NCBI GenBank assembly: GCA_036401335.1
Contig: DASWVC010000231.1
Span: forward strand, 1 to 55,167
Length of the DNA: 55,167 nt
Reading direction: 5' to 3'
DNA from: DASWVC01 sp036401335
GTDB taxonomy: Bacteria > Verrucomicrobiota > Verrucomicrobiia > Chthoniobacterales > JAFAMB01
How positions within the stretch are numbered: the first letter of the stretch is position 1; every line of letters starts with the position of its first letter. Of the stretch, positions 8,531 through 16,806 are shown piece after piece. The position numbers and the translations under genes were made by a program. Under the pieces are notes generated by a model, which was not told the origin of the DNA, ran no database searches, and worked only from the letters and a program-made list of their open reading frames with translations.

Positions 8531-9046
8531 TCAGTTCCGTTTTACGGTCACCTTCTGGTTGGTTTGCCGGTCGAGGTAGACTTCTTTCCTGCCTTTTTTC
8601 TCGAGTAATTGGTACCGGGGGGCATTCCCTTGCACCTGATCGTAGGTGACCATGGTCTGGGTGGAATCCAGGGCTGGTTCGGTCGCCTGCATCGGCTTCT
8701 CGACCGTGGTGGTGGTGGTGGTGGCCGGCGCTTGCATCACCGTGGTGGTGGAAGCGGGCGCTCGAACGGTCGTGGTGGTGGTTGCGGCAGGCGCCTGGAC
8801 CATGGCTCCGGAGTCATCGACATAAACCACGCGCGGGCCGGCGGTACCGTGAACGGTCACGGCATAAACGCCGCTGTCGCGGGTAACGCGGGTGACGCTG
8901 GTTCCGTCAGGAATCCGTGTCTCGCGGATGACGGTGGTCTGGACGGTTTTAGGCAACGTGGTAAACTGGATTTCGTCGGCGGCAGCAACCGCTTGAAGGC
9001 AAAGGCTGAGCCCGGTGACAGCAACCACGCTTAAGATGTGATTCAT
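8531..9046 (-). CDS. Secreted protein with Thr-rich linker (hypothetical)
   Basis: 171 residues with a signal peptide (about 1-23, ending in AVAAA). Residues 25-80 form a small alpha/beta domain starting IQFTTLPKTVQTTV, reminiscent of PepSY-like envelope domains in which a short helix is followed by a beta hairpin (GVYAVTVHG). Residues about 83-120 are a low-complexity Ala/Pro/Thr linker with poly-Thr runs repeated three times (APAATTTTTV, APASTTTV, APATTTTTTV). A basic C-terminal tail follows. Function is unknown. The start codon sits inside an AT-rich palindrome (see the next entry), and no Shine-Dalgarno sequence is visible. Confidence 0.7.
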   Translation of the reverse strand: MNHILSVVAVTGLSLCLQAVAAADEIQFTTLPKTVQTTVIRETRIPDGTSVTRVTRDSGVYAVTVHGTAGPRVVYVDDSGAMVQAPAATTTTTVRAPASTTTVMQAPATTTTTTVEKPMQATEPALDSTQTMVTYDQVQGNAPRYQLLEKKGRKEVYLDRQTNQKVTVKRN

Positions 9047-9072
9047 ATTTATTATATATACAATAAATATGA
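9043..9072. promoter_or_regulatory. AT-rich palindrome covering the start codon of the secreted-protein gene
   Basis: TCATATTTATT (9043-9053) and AATAAATATGA (9062-9072) form a perfect 11-bp inverted repeat with an 8-nt spacer. The left arm contains the ATG (9044-9046, minus strand) of the downstream gene, and a minus-strand TATAAT lies at 9051-9056. A start site about 7 nt beyond that -10 would fall at the ATG, making the transcript leaderless (inference). The palindrome could also be an operator. Confidence 0.45.
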
Positions 9073-9175
9073 TAGGTCCGATGTTCCGGTTTGCAAGTCG
9101 TTTTCCGGGTCAGCTCCCGGCTTTTTCCCGGTCCCCCAAACGGCGGTGGCCCAGGATGCGTGCCTGCTGACCGGC

Positions 9176-10528
9176 TTAGCCCGCCTGGGCCGGCCCATCG
9201 GCAGCCGAACTCTCTGCAATGATCACCCGCGTCCTTACAAGGCAGGCCGGGTGCTTTTCCCGCACGAACCGGACCAATGCTTCCCGCACATCGCACCGCA
9301 GCTTCCAAAGCGCCTCCGGATCGGCCGCGCTAACCACCGCCCGCACCTGAATTGAGAGCTCTCTGGCCTCGGTTACCTCCAAGGCATGGGAGCGCCTGTC
9401 CCAGAGGGGGTGACCCTCCAGGATGCGCAAAAATTCGCCTCGCAAATCCTCGAAAGGCAGCTGGTAATCAAAGTACAGGAACACGGTGCCGAGGAGCTGC
9501 GCGGAGCGCCGCGTCCAATTCTCGAATGGCTTTTCCAGAAAGAACCCGATCGGCACGACCAAACGCCGCTGATCCCACAGGTGCACCACTACGTAGGCGA
9601 GCGTAATCTCTTCGATGCGGCCGAACTCGCCGTTCACCACGACCACGTCGTCCAGCAGAATTGGTTGGGTTAAGGCCAACTGAAAACCCGCAATCAGCTG
9701 CCCCAGGGAGCGCTGGGCAGCCACGCCGGCGACCACGCTGAGCAATCCGGCGGAGGCCAGAAGGCTGGTGCCCACTTGGCGCAGCGGCGCGGAAAAGAGC
9801 ATGGCGGTCGCCAAGGTCAGGAAACCAAGCGTTGCCAGGATCACTTTCCGCAACGCCGACACCTCCGTGTAAAGGGTCCGCGAACGCAGGTCCACCCCGC
9901 CGTGAACCCGGTAAGCCAGGATCACCTTGTCGGCCGCCAGGTTCACTTGCCGGCACACCACATAACCCGTCGCCAGGACGATGAGCACGTTGACGACGTC
10001 GCGGTGGTCATGCAGAACCGTTGCCGGCAGGCCCAGGCGCGGCAGCACGAGGAACGCGGCCAGGAACGGCAGCCCAACCTGCAGAGCATCGGCGCAGAAC
10101 ACAGCCACGACGTGCTCCCAATGCGAGGCGTCGCTGGAAGCCAACCGGCGCAACTGACGGTTGCTGACGTAAACGACGCGGCCAAGCAACGAACTTAACG
10201 TCAGCACGGTAAACGCGAGAAGGACATCGCTTTCCTGGGCCGTGGCCACCCACCCGTGGCGCAGACCGGGCGGTAAGGCCGGTTTGAAGTGCCATGTAAA
10301 AAGCGTGTAGAAGCCGCACAACCACACCCAGCCCTGCAGCCGCGTCAGGACCGCCCGCAGAATGGCAGGCCATACCTTCCGATTCTCGAGCAGAGAAAGC
10401 CGATCGACCCGCCACCATTTGATTAGGCGGCTCAACCCATGCTCGAGGCCGAGCACGACCGCCACGTGGGCAACGCAAGCCGCGCCTTGCAGAAGGCTGA
10501 TCGTCCCAAAAAAAGGTTCGTTTAGCAT
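9176..10528 (-). CDS. Mechanosensitive ion channel, MscS family
   Basis: A 450-residue inner-membrane protein with several N-terminal hydrophobic helices (about 10-30, 65-85, 100-120, 145-170, 180-195) before the MscS core. The pore-lining TM3 (LLASAGLLSVVAGVAAQ, about 265-282) is followed by the beta domain (IAGFQLALTQPILLDDVVVV, GRIEEITLAYVVV, PIGFFLEKPFENW) and a C-terminal alpha/beta cytoplasmic domain. The pore helix is Ala/Gly-rich as in MscS. It is larger than E. coli MscS because of extra N-terminal helices, like YnaI/YbdG-type channels. Role by family: release of solutes during hypo-osmotic shock. It is a single-gene unit. Confidence 0.9.
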   Translation of the reverse strand: MLNEPFFGTISLLQGAACVAHVAVVLGLEHGLSRLIKWWRVDRLSLLENRKVWPAILRAVLTRLQGWVWLCGFYTLFTWHFKPALPPGLRHGWVATAQESDVLLAFTVLTLSSLLGRVVYVSNRQLRRLASSDASHWEHVVAVFCADALQVGLPFLAAFLVLPRLGLPATVLHDHRDVVNVLIVLATGYVVCRQVNLAADKVILAYRVHGGVDLRSRTLYTEVSALRKVILATLGFLTLATAMLFSAPLRQVGTSLLASAGLLSVVAGVAAQRSLGQLIAGFQLALTQPILLDDVVVVNGEFGRIEEITLAYVVVHLWDQRRLVVPIGFFLEKPFENWTRRSAQLLGTVFLYFDYQLPFEDLRGEFLRILEGHPLWDRRSHALEVTEARELSIQVRAVVSAADPEALWKLRCDVREALVRFVREKHPACLVRTRVIIAESSAADGPAQAG

Positions 10529-10760
10529 GCCTCGTCAGCCGGGCAGGGCCGCTTACCCGCCACTGAACCGGCCACGGCTCTCAATCTCCTGCCCTTCGCC
10601 TCCTGCGAGGCCTACCGCGCATGCACACCGTACCGTCCGGTCTGTTTTCGTGGCAATCGAGAAATTCGCCACCGCGAACGAGAGGCCGGCCCATTCTGCC
10701 TGCTCGCAACCGATGGACACTGAGCCGTCGCGGCGAACGGCCGCGGGAATCTCTCAGGCT

Positions 10761-11531
10761 TCACGCCAGGGCAACGCCGGACAGATCGCGGCAGTAATCG
10801 AGTAAACGGTCCTGCAATGCGGGGTCTTGGGCGGCCGGGTTCACGGCTCTGAGCCGCTGGTGGTAGAAGTAGCCGCCGGTCACCCGCGCTTCCGGGTCGT
10901 CGCTCACCGCCAGCCAGGCCTGGGTCAGGTGAGCTTGATTGAGGTCATCCGGCGCGCCCGGGCCGCCCATCCGGGTCGGCACCCACCCCGGGGTGAGCGC
11001 ATTGGTCCGCACCTCAGGCCAACGCCGCGCCACGCCGAAGGCCAGCAGCACGTCGTGGAGCTTGGTGTCCGCATAGGCTTGGCTGCCGTTCCAACGGCGC
11101 CGGGACCATTGGGGATCGTCCAGGCTCTGGTCGCCGCCGGTGTGCATCCCTGAGCTGAGGTAGACCAGTCGGTCGGGCTTGTGCATGAGGGCGGTGAGCA
11201 CGTAAGGCGCGAGCACGTTGACGGCCCAGAGCTGGGAAAGTCCATCGACGGTCTCAACCCGCCGCGGCTCGCGGTAGCCGAGTCCGACATTGTGGATCAC
11301 TGCGTCGAACCGTCCTTGTCCGTTCGCCTGATCCGCGACATCGCGCATGGCCGCAAGCGTCGAAAGATCGCCGACCAGCACCGCCTTGGCTTGGGGCAGC
11401 GCGGCCCGCGTACCCTCCGCCCGTGCCCGACTCCTGGCATGGAGCACGACGCCATGCCCCTGCTCGGCCAGGAGGCGACCCGTCATTAGGCCGAGCCCAT
11501 CCGACGATCCGGTGATGAAAACCTTTGCCAT
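10761..11531 (-). CDS. Short-chain dehydrogenase/reductase
   Basis: A 256-residue NAD(P)-dependent oxidoreductase with a Rossmann fold. The dinucleotide motif is TGSSDGLG near residue 8-15, the NxG-type segment HNVGLGY follows near 90, and the catalytic pair is YADTK, with an upstream Ser in YLSSG. I chose the ATG at 11531 because AAGGAG lies six bases upstream, although the frame stays open further upstream. The sequence resembles WW-domain-oxidoreductase/retinol-dehydrogenase-like SDRs, but the substrate is unknown. It is divergent from the toxin-antitoxin pair. Confidence 0.88.
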   Translation of the reverse strand: MAKVFITGSSDGLGLMTGRLLAEQGHGVVLHARSRARAEGTRAALPQAKAVLVGDLSTLAAMRDVADQANGQGRFDAVIHNVGLGYREPRRVETVDGLSQLWAVNVLAPYVLTALMHKPDRLVYLSSGMHTGGDQSLDDPQWSRRRWNGSQAYADTKLHDVLLAFGVARRWPEVRTNALTPGWVPTRMGGPGAPDDLNQAHLTQAWLAVSDDPEARVTGGYFYHQRLRAVNPAAQDPALQDRLLDYCRDLSGVALA

Positions 11532-11650
11532 TTCGTGCTCCTTGGTTTCAGCCACGGGCAACGCCTGGCAGCCGGCGTGCGGCGCGCGTGAACTGACGTT
11601 TTGCGACTGCCGATGCCATACCTGTAGACCCTTGATCATCCTTCCTAGTC

Positions 11651-11668
11651 ATGATAACCGGTCATTAT
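11651..11668. promoter_or_regulatory. Imperfect palindrome at the antitoxin start (candidate operator)
   Basis: This 18-bp sequence is palindromic around ACCGGT with four mismatched positions, and its right end overlaps the antitoxin ATG. Phd/VapB-type antitoxins commonly repress their own operon by binding palindromes at the promoter. The position fits such an operator, but binding is inferred. Confidence 0.35.
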
Positions 11669-11903
11669 GCAGCTCACCGCAACCGAATTCAAAGCGAAGT
11701 GCCTTAACCTGATCGATCAGGTTCACGGGGGCGGTGAACCTGTCATTATCACAAAGCACGGGAAGGTGGTTGCGAAGCTGGTGGGAGCTTCTACAACCGG
11801 CCCGATCGCCGAGATTCGTGAAGAGCTCTGCGGTTCGGTGAAATCCTACGTCGATCCGTTTGAATCGGCCATCAGCCCGGACGACGTCGATGCATACCGA
11901 TAA
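11667..11903 (+). CDS. Type II antitoxin, Phd/YefM (VapB-like) family
   Basis: A 78-residue protein. The N-terminal half (MQLTATEFKAKCLNLIDQV, then PVIITKHGKVVAKLV) is the Phd/YefM DNA-binding fold, and the acidic C-terminal tail (about 50-78) is the likely toxin-neutralising segment. It lies 6 bp upstream of a PIN-domain gene, the standard antitoxin-toxin order. It is expected to neutralise the toxin and autoregulate the operon. No Shine-Dalgarno sequence is evident before the ATG. Confidence 0.88.
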   Translation: MQLTATEFKAKCLNLIDQVHGGGEPVIITKHGKVVAKLVGASTTGPIAEIREELCGSVKSYVDPFESAISPDDVDAYR

Positions 11904-11909
11904 TGCGCG

Positions 11910-12314
11910 ATGCAAGCCCCGCTGCTCGACACCCACGCATGGATTTGGTACGCGGGCGATCAATCGAGGCTTGATGCCACAGAATTGGAGGCGTTGGACG
12001 GATTCAACTTCGAAGCCCGGCCGCTTCTCTCGGATTTCAGTTTGTGGGAGATTGCGACCCTCGTGAGCTGCGGTCGCCTCACCCTGGATCAGCCGTTGGA
12101 TCGATGGCTTTTACTCGCAACCAGGCGGGTGGTAGTCCGTATGGCGCCCGTCTCGGTGGCGATTGCGGTCGAACTCGCAGGTCTCCCGGATACTTTTCAT
12201 CGCGATCCTGCGGATCGAGTGATCGTAGCGACCGCCAGGGCATTAAGTCTGCCCATCCTGACCCGCGATCGAAAAATCATCGACTCCGGGCTGGTGGAAA
12301 TTTGGGCGCCATAA
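11910..12314 (+). CDS. Type II toxin, PIN-domain ribonuclease (VapC-like)
   Basis: A 134-residue PIN-domain protein with the acidic residues of the active site in place: D7 (LLDTHAWIW), E47 (LWEIATL), D99/D102 (HRDPADRVIVATA) and D120 (TRD). VapC toxins are Mg-dependent endoribonucleases that cut tRNA or rRNA and are blocked by the upstream antitoxin. The length is standard and all active-site residues are intact, so the pair is probably functional. The RNA target cannot be predicted. Confidence 0.9.
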   Translation: MQAPLLDTHAWIWYAGDQSRLDATELEALDGFNFEARPLLSDFSLWEIATLVSCGRLTLDQPLDRWLLLATRRVVVRMAPVSVAIAVELAGLPDTFHRDPADRVIVATARALSLPILTRDRKIIDSGLVEIWAP

Positions 12315-12382
12315 TCATTTGTCACGGCAGCGGATGGGCGGTGCCAGTGATTCAATTGGGAGGCACACGATGCCCAGAGCGC

Positions 12383-13116
12383 CTACTCCGAAATCATTCC
12401 GATCGTTCCCAGCCACGTTTCCACCAACCGAGGCCACCTCGTTACTGGAAACTTCGTGCGCCTCAGCCCAAATGCATCTCCACGGGAACTCTGGCATTTT
12501 TCAGCGCAATGTAGTAAACCAGCGCCTGGTTTACCCCGTCCACGCTCACCGCCGCCGCCACGTGCCCCCCGGCCGAAAATCCGAGCACCCCAACCTTGTG
12601 CGGGTCGACGCGCCACTCGGCGGCGTGGGAGCGGACCAAGCTGACCGTCCTCTGCGCGTCCTGCAACGCCCGCGGTACAACTGGGTACACGCGGCAATTG
12701 TGTTCCTCGTCCCAGTACGGCCCTGAAAAGGGCACGCGGTATTTCAACAGCACGCACGTGATTTCCTCCGACGTCAGCCAGTCAGCGACCTCGGTCCCTT
12801 CCAGGTCGATGGCCAGAATCTTATAGCCCCCACCGGGAAACACGACAACCGCAGCACCCGTATTCCTGCCCTTGGGCGAATAGACCGTCATGGTAGGTTG
12901 AGACACATTTTCGATTCTAACCCATGGCTTGCCGGCGACCGGTTGGTCCTCCACCGGTTTCATACCCTCGGGCCCAGCGGCAGGCTGCGCATCAGGAACC
13001 ACTCCTGGCCATATCGGCACCTGCATGTGTCCCGGCGCTGGCTGCCAGACAGGCACCTCCGTGCAAAAACCGCGAAACACAATCACAACGCAGAGGGCAA
13101 AAATCAAAGGCTTCAT
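12383..13116 (-). pseudogene. Degraded secreted alpha/beta-hydrolase (acetyl-esterase-like)
   Basis: The reading frame starts with a signal peptide (MKPLIFALCVVIVF) and a typical esterase domain: VVFPGGGY (oxyanion loop) and GFSAGG (nucleophile Ser). Immediately after the nucleophile region (AAVSV) it jumps to ALVYYIALKNARVPVEMHL, which in intact homologues lies about 60-80 residues later, so an in-frame deletion has removed the segment with the catalytic Asp. A second deletion follows EMHL: the frame stops at once, but another frame continues with FGLRRTKFPVTRWPRLVETW and ends at 12383, which is the normal C-terminus. The missing piece between them should hold the catalytic His (GGHxxGLR). 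The gene cannot encode an intact catalytic triad. Family expectations are from memory of related esterases. Confidence 0.8.
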
Positions 13117-13434
13117 CACGATTGCCAGCGTTTCGGATTCCAATTCAGGCATCCAGAACTCACTGCCGCCGCTTTGCAGAATTCTGTGACGCATGCCGTC
13201 ATTCCCAAGACATCGGTCTTTGCTACGGTTCGCCAAGTGGGGGAGCGATGTCTTAAGTTTCCGCTTTCGTGATCTCAGCTGCGTGGGTCAGAGAAATTTG
13301 TATCCCTTTGCCGTCTTGCTTCGTGCACTCCCTGTGGAGCGCCGCGAGAAGTTGGTTCGGCGCGTAGGAACTGGCCTCCTCCGTTGGACGAACAGATCGC
13401 GCGAATCGACATTGACAGCCTGCACCGGCGCGCA
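13117..13434. other. Intergenic region between the two hydrolase genes
   Basis: No supportable gene. The region holds a perfect 9-bp inverted repeat, AAGACATCG (13207-13215) and CGATGTCTT (13246-13254), with a 30-nt spacer. It could be a weak terminator of the intact hydrolase or a remnant of an inserted element. I see no transposase remains. Confidence 0.4.
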
Positions 13435-14541
13435 TCAGTCCGGGCTCTGTCGCTGCACACCCAAATTCGTGTCGAAGAACGTTAACGCGGCGTTACCGAT
13501 GTACTCGTGCAGCTTGGCCCGATCCACGCCAGGGGCATCGACGCAGGACTCGGGATAATTATCCCGCCCAATCTGGTCGCACTCATTGTCAAAGATTTCA
13601 TGGTTAACCTGACCGGGAAGCACGTCGAGCTGGGCGTGCGGGATGTATTTCGCGGCAAACTCGGCGTTTTCCTTTGGCGGCGTTGTGGTGTCACCGGCGC
13701 CGACAATGATGTAGGCCGGGATCGTCATTTGCCGAAGCCCGGCCTCGTCCATTCCGAACCCTTGAATGTCACCAGGAGCCATCGCAAAGGCCGCCTTCAC
13801 CCGGTCGTCGCGCACGTCCCGGGCGGGTTCCGCGTCAAGGCGCATTTGCTCGCGCAAATAGGCCGGCACTACCTGGTTGTCCTTCCAACCGCGTTGGTAC
13901 TTCAGAAACAGGTCGGGATTGATCTTGGCCCCACCGATCCAGAGAGCGGCAAACCCGCCCTGCGAATGCCCCGCCACACCAATCTGATTTCGGTCGATGT
14001 GCGGTCCCCAAGCCTTGTCCTGGAGCAGGTACGTGATGTCCAGGCTGATATCGTGCGGCCGCTGCCACAGCCTGTTGCGCATGTAGAGTGCGCTCGAATC
14101 ATACGTATTTGCTCGGTAGTGATAAAGCAAAGCAACGAGATAACCGTGCGAGGCCAGGTATTCGCCGAACCAGGCATAGACTGAGCCGTTGCCGCCTGCC
14201 CCATGTGAGAACATGACGAGCGGATGCTTCAGCCGGTCGGCCACGATCGGCGCGTCTTTGAAAAGGTGCAGGTTGGTGGCCAAGAACATTTTAAAAGGAA
14301 TAGCGCCTCTATCCGGAGCGGCCGGATAGATCAGCATAAAATCCAGAGGTCGGCCGCCGCCGGCTGAGTCGACGAATTCAACCTGTGTCATCCCGACGGG
14401 ATAGGGAGGGGACGGCAGTACGGATTGGGCAAAAGCGCTTGCCGGCCAAGCCACGACGCCCCCGCACTTGACGCCGAAACATACGGCGACGGAAATGACA
14501 GAGCGCGTGAAGCCCCTCCTTCCTAAGCAAATGGATCGCAT
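13435..14541 (-). CDS. Secreted alpha/beta-hydrolase (dienelactone hydrolase / PAF-acetylhydrolase-like)
   Basis: A 368-residue protein with an N-terminal signal peptide ending near residue 39 (ASAFA). The hydrolase core contains the HGAGG oxyanion segment (MFSHGAGGNG), nucleophile elbow GHSQGG, an acidic residue in GAGDTTTPP and the catalytic His in VNHEIF, so the triad is complete. The substrate is probably an ester or lipid in the periplasm. It precedes the esterase pseudogene in the same orientation but 318 bp separate them. Its start is close to the end of the filament operon, which runs the same way, so readthrough is possible. Confidence 0.8.
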   Translation of the reverse strand: MRSICLGRRGFTRSVISVAVCFGVKCGGVVAWPASAFAQSVLPSPPYPVGMTQVEFVDSAGGGRPLDFMLIYPAAPDRGAIPFKMFLATNLHLFKDAPIVADRLKHPLVMFSHGAGGNGSVYAWFGEYLASHGYLVALLYHYRANTYDSSALYMRNRLWQRPHDISLDITYLLQDKAWGPHIDRNQIGVAGHSQGGFAALWIGGAKINPDLFLKYQRGWKDNQVVPAYLREQMRLDAEPARDVRDDRVKAAFAMAPGDIQGFGMDEAGLRQMTIPAYIIVGAGDTTTPPKENAEFAAKYIPHAQLDVLPGQVNHEIFDNECDQIGRDNYPESCVDAPGVDRAKLHEYIGNAALTFFDTNLGVQRQSPD

Positions 14542-14641
14542 CTCTGGATTTTTCCGATTGAGGGCCTACTAGCGAGCAATGAATGCCTTCTCCGAGCATC
14601 CGCCTGGTTTGGCTCTGGTCGTACCTTTCGTTAATCAGCGC

Positions 14642-16789
14642 TCACCGACGCTCGGAAGTGTGCGTCACCTCACGGAACTTGCAGGCTTCGTCCAGCGAGA
14701 TCACGCCGGCTGCCGCTTCGCGAACGGCCTGCTCGAACAGGCTGGCCTCACCCCGGGCCTGCATCAACCGGCGAAAATGCAGGGCTGGGGCCTGATCCTG
14801 GATCGCGGCGCGCGCCTCGTCATCAATGATGAGGGCTTCGAAGATAGCCTTCCGGCCGCTGACGCCCGATCTCCGGCAAAAGTCGCAGCCGCGGCCACGG
14901 CGCAACGTTGGCGTCCGGCCGAGCCAATCCGGTTCAACGCCCAGGCGTGCCAGCCGCTCGTCCGAGGGCAGCTTCACCTCCTCGTAACAACGAGGACATA
15001 CCTTTTTTACCAGCCGCTGGGAAAGCGCCAACTTGAGGCTGTCGGCCACCATGAAGGGTTGGGCGCGAAAAAGAAAAAAACGGTTCGGCGCTTCGCACGC
15101 GGAGTTGGTGTGCAGCGTAGAAATGGCCCGGTGCCCAGAGGAGGAAAGGCGCATCAGCGCCTCCACGCTCGCCTCGTCGCGGATCTCGCCCATCATCACC
15201 ACGTCAGGCGCCTGCCGCAGGATGCCGCGGGCCCAGGCGGCGTAGGTGTAAGGCCCGTCCTCATCGACCTGAGTCTGGCTGACGTGATCCAGGCGCACCT
15301 CAATGGGCGACTCGGCCGTAAGGATGTTGTTTTTGATCGGGTCAACTGAGCGCAGAATGCTGTAGATCGTGGTGCTTTTTCCCGAACCCGTGGGGCCGCA
15401 CAGGATAAGCAGCCCGTGGTCGCCGTTCATGATGTCCGACACGGCCTGGATGTGCCGCCCGGGCATCCCGAGTTCGGCCAAGGTCCGGACGTGCCGTTGG
15501 TCGCGTTGCAAGCGGAGCACTGCCTGCTGGCCTTGGGCCTGGTAGGAGGTATTCACGCGAAAGTCGTAACGTTGATCCCCGATCCTGATCGGGAAGGTGC
15601 CGTCCTGCGGCAAGCGCACGTATTGGATCTCCAGGCCAGAAATCACCTTCACGCGCGAGATTACTTGCTTGGCGACATGCCCGGGAAAGTCACCGCTTTC
15701 ATCAAACCAATCACCATCAACTTTGTACCGTACCCGGAGCCTTTCAGGGAACTCCTGGAACATGATGTCACTCGCAGCCATGTCGACTGCTTTGTAGATG
15801 ATTGAATGGACGAACCGAATAACGGCTTGTTCGCCATCCCGGCTTTGCGTCGAGGATGGCTGAAGGTGGTCTGCGTGAATCACCTCAAGTGTATTCTCGG
15901 CACCAAGGACGTTGGAGCGCTCATGGTTCAGCATCGACCGGACGATCCCGCTGGTGTTGATGGCGCGGCTTTCTGAAGCAGTGATGAACCGCTGAAGCGC
16001 AGCATCGTCGACCAACACTTGTTGGACGGTGTACCGATGACGAAGGGAACCCTCGATTTCGGCCTTTATCCGGGCGTCCAGCAGTTTCGGCACGCCCAGC
16101 GTAAGGACCCGTTTGCCCAGGTAAAGCGGCGCCGCCCCGTACTTGCGCTGAAGCAGCGGGCTGAACCATTGGTTGGTCTTATCGTTCGGCGACACGCAAT
16201 CGAGGTCAACCCAGGGTATGCCCCCATTGTCGGCCTCCGGCGCCCTTTTGCCTGCATCCGGTCGAACCTTGATCCGGCGGCCGAGCAGCCGCAATACTTC
16301 TCGCAAGTGGGCGGGCTCGCACCAAAGTGCGGTGATCCGTCGCACTTCCCAAAATGCGTTCAGGACGTAGGCCGAACGGTGCTGCAGGAGGTGGCCCAGG
16401 CCAGGCACCCAGGAAACTACCGTAACCTCGCCCGGACGAAAGGCCACAGGGAGTAACGGGGCACACAGCAACGGCATAAAGACATCCATCGGCGAATGTC
16501 CAAGCAGTCCTGGATTGAACGCGGGGGTTGGGTTCTCGCGCAGAACCTTGTTCCACAAGGGCGTCACATCCAGGTCCAATTTCTGGCAGTACACTTCAAA
16601 GGGGCTCTTTTCCTGCCAGGCATTAAGGCGCTCGTTCAGGTTCACGGAAACACTTCCGCCGAGGCACTCATCACGCTGGCTGGCTTCAAGGCCGATTACC
16701 TGACCAAAGTGCTTTACAAGCACTTGCTCAAATTCGGCCAGGCCAGGGTCAAGCCTGCTGCCGCTCACTTCGATAGGTTGGACGACCAT
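14642..16789 (-). CDS. GspE/PilB-family secretion/assembly ATPase
   Basis: The hexameric motor ATPase of a type II secretion or type IV filament machine, about 715 residues. The C-terminal ATPase domain has Walker A GPTGSGKST (K471), Asp-box/Walker B VVMMGEIRD, the His-box STLHTNS and a tetracysteine zinc motif (CPRCYEE and CDFCRRSG) typical of GspE/PilB. Residues 1-300 form a long, divergent N-terminal domain that should contact the inner-membrane platform. I chose the ATG at 16789, just after the upstream gene's stop; a GTG at 16840 would overlap that gene by 34 bp. It is the last gene of the 11-gene operon. There is no separate PilT-like retraction ATPase, which favours a secretion or non-retracting filament role. 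Confidence 0.88.
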   Translation of the reverse strand: MVVQPIEVSGSRLDPGLAEFEQVLVKHFGQVIGLEASQRDECLGGSVSVNLNERLNAWQEKSPFEVYCQKLDLDVTPLWNKVLRENPTPAFNPGLLGHSPMDVFMPLLCAPLLPVAFRPGEVTVVSWVPGLGHLLQHRSAYVLNAFWEVRRITALWCEPAHLREVLRLLGRRIKVRPDAGKRAPEADNGGIPWVDLDCVSPNDKTNQWFSPLLQRKYGAAPLYLGKRVLTLGVPKLLDARIKAEIEGSLRHRYTVQQVLVDDAALQRFITASESRAINTSGIVRSMLNHERSNVLGAENTLEVIHADHLQPSSTQSRDGEQAVIRFVHSIIYKAVDMAASDIMFQEFPERLRVRYKVDGDWFDESGDFPGHVAKQVISRVKVISGLEIQYVRLPQDGTFPIRIGDQRYDFRVNTSYQAQGQQAVLRLQRDQRHVRTLAELGMPGRHIQAVSDIMNGDHGLLILCGPTGSGKSTTIYSILRSVDPIKNNILTAESPIEVRLDHVSQTQVDEDGPYTYAAWARGILRQAPDVVMMGEIRDEASVEALMRLSSSGHRAISTLHTNSACEAPNRFFLFRAQPFMVADSLKLALSQRLVKKVCPRCYEEVKLPSDERLARLGVEPDWLGRTPTLRRGRGCDFCRRSGVSGRKAIFEALIIDDEARAAIQDQAPALHFRRLMQARGEASLFEQAVREAAAGVISLDEACKFREVTHTSERR

Positions 16790-16806
16790 CGGTGCAATTG
16801 CTAAAC

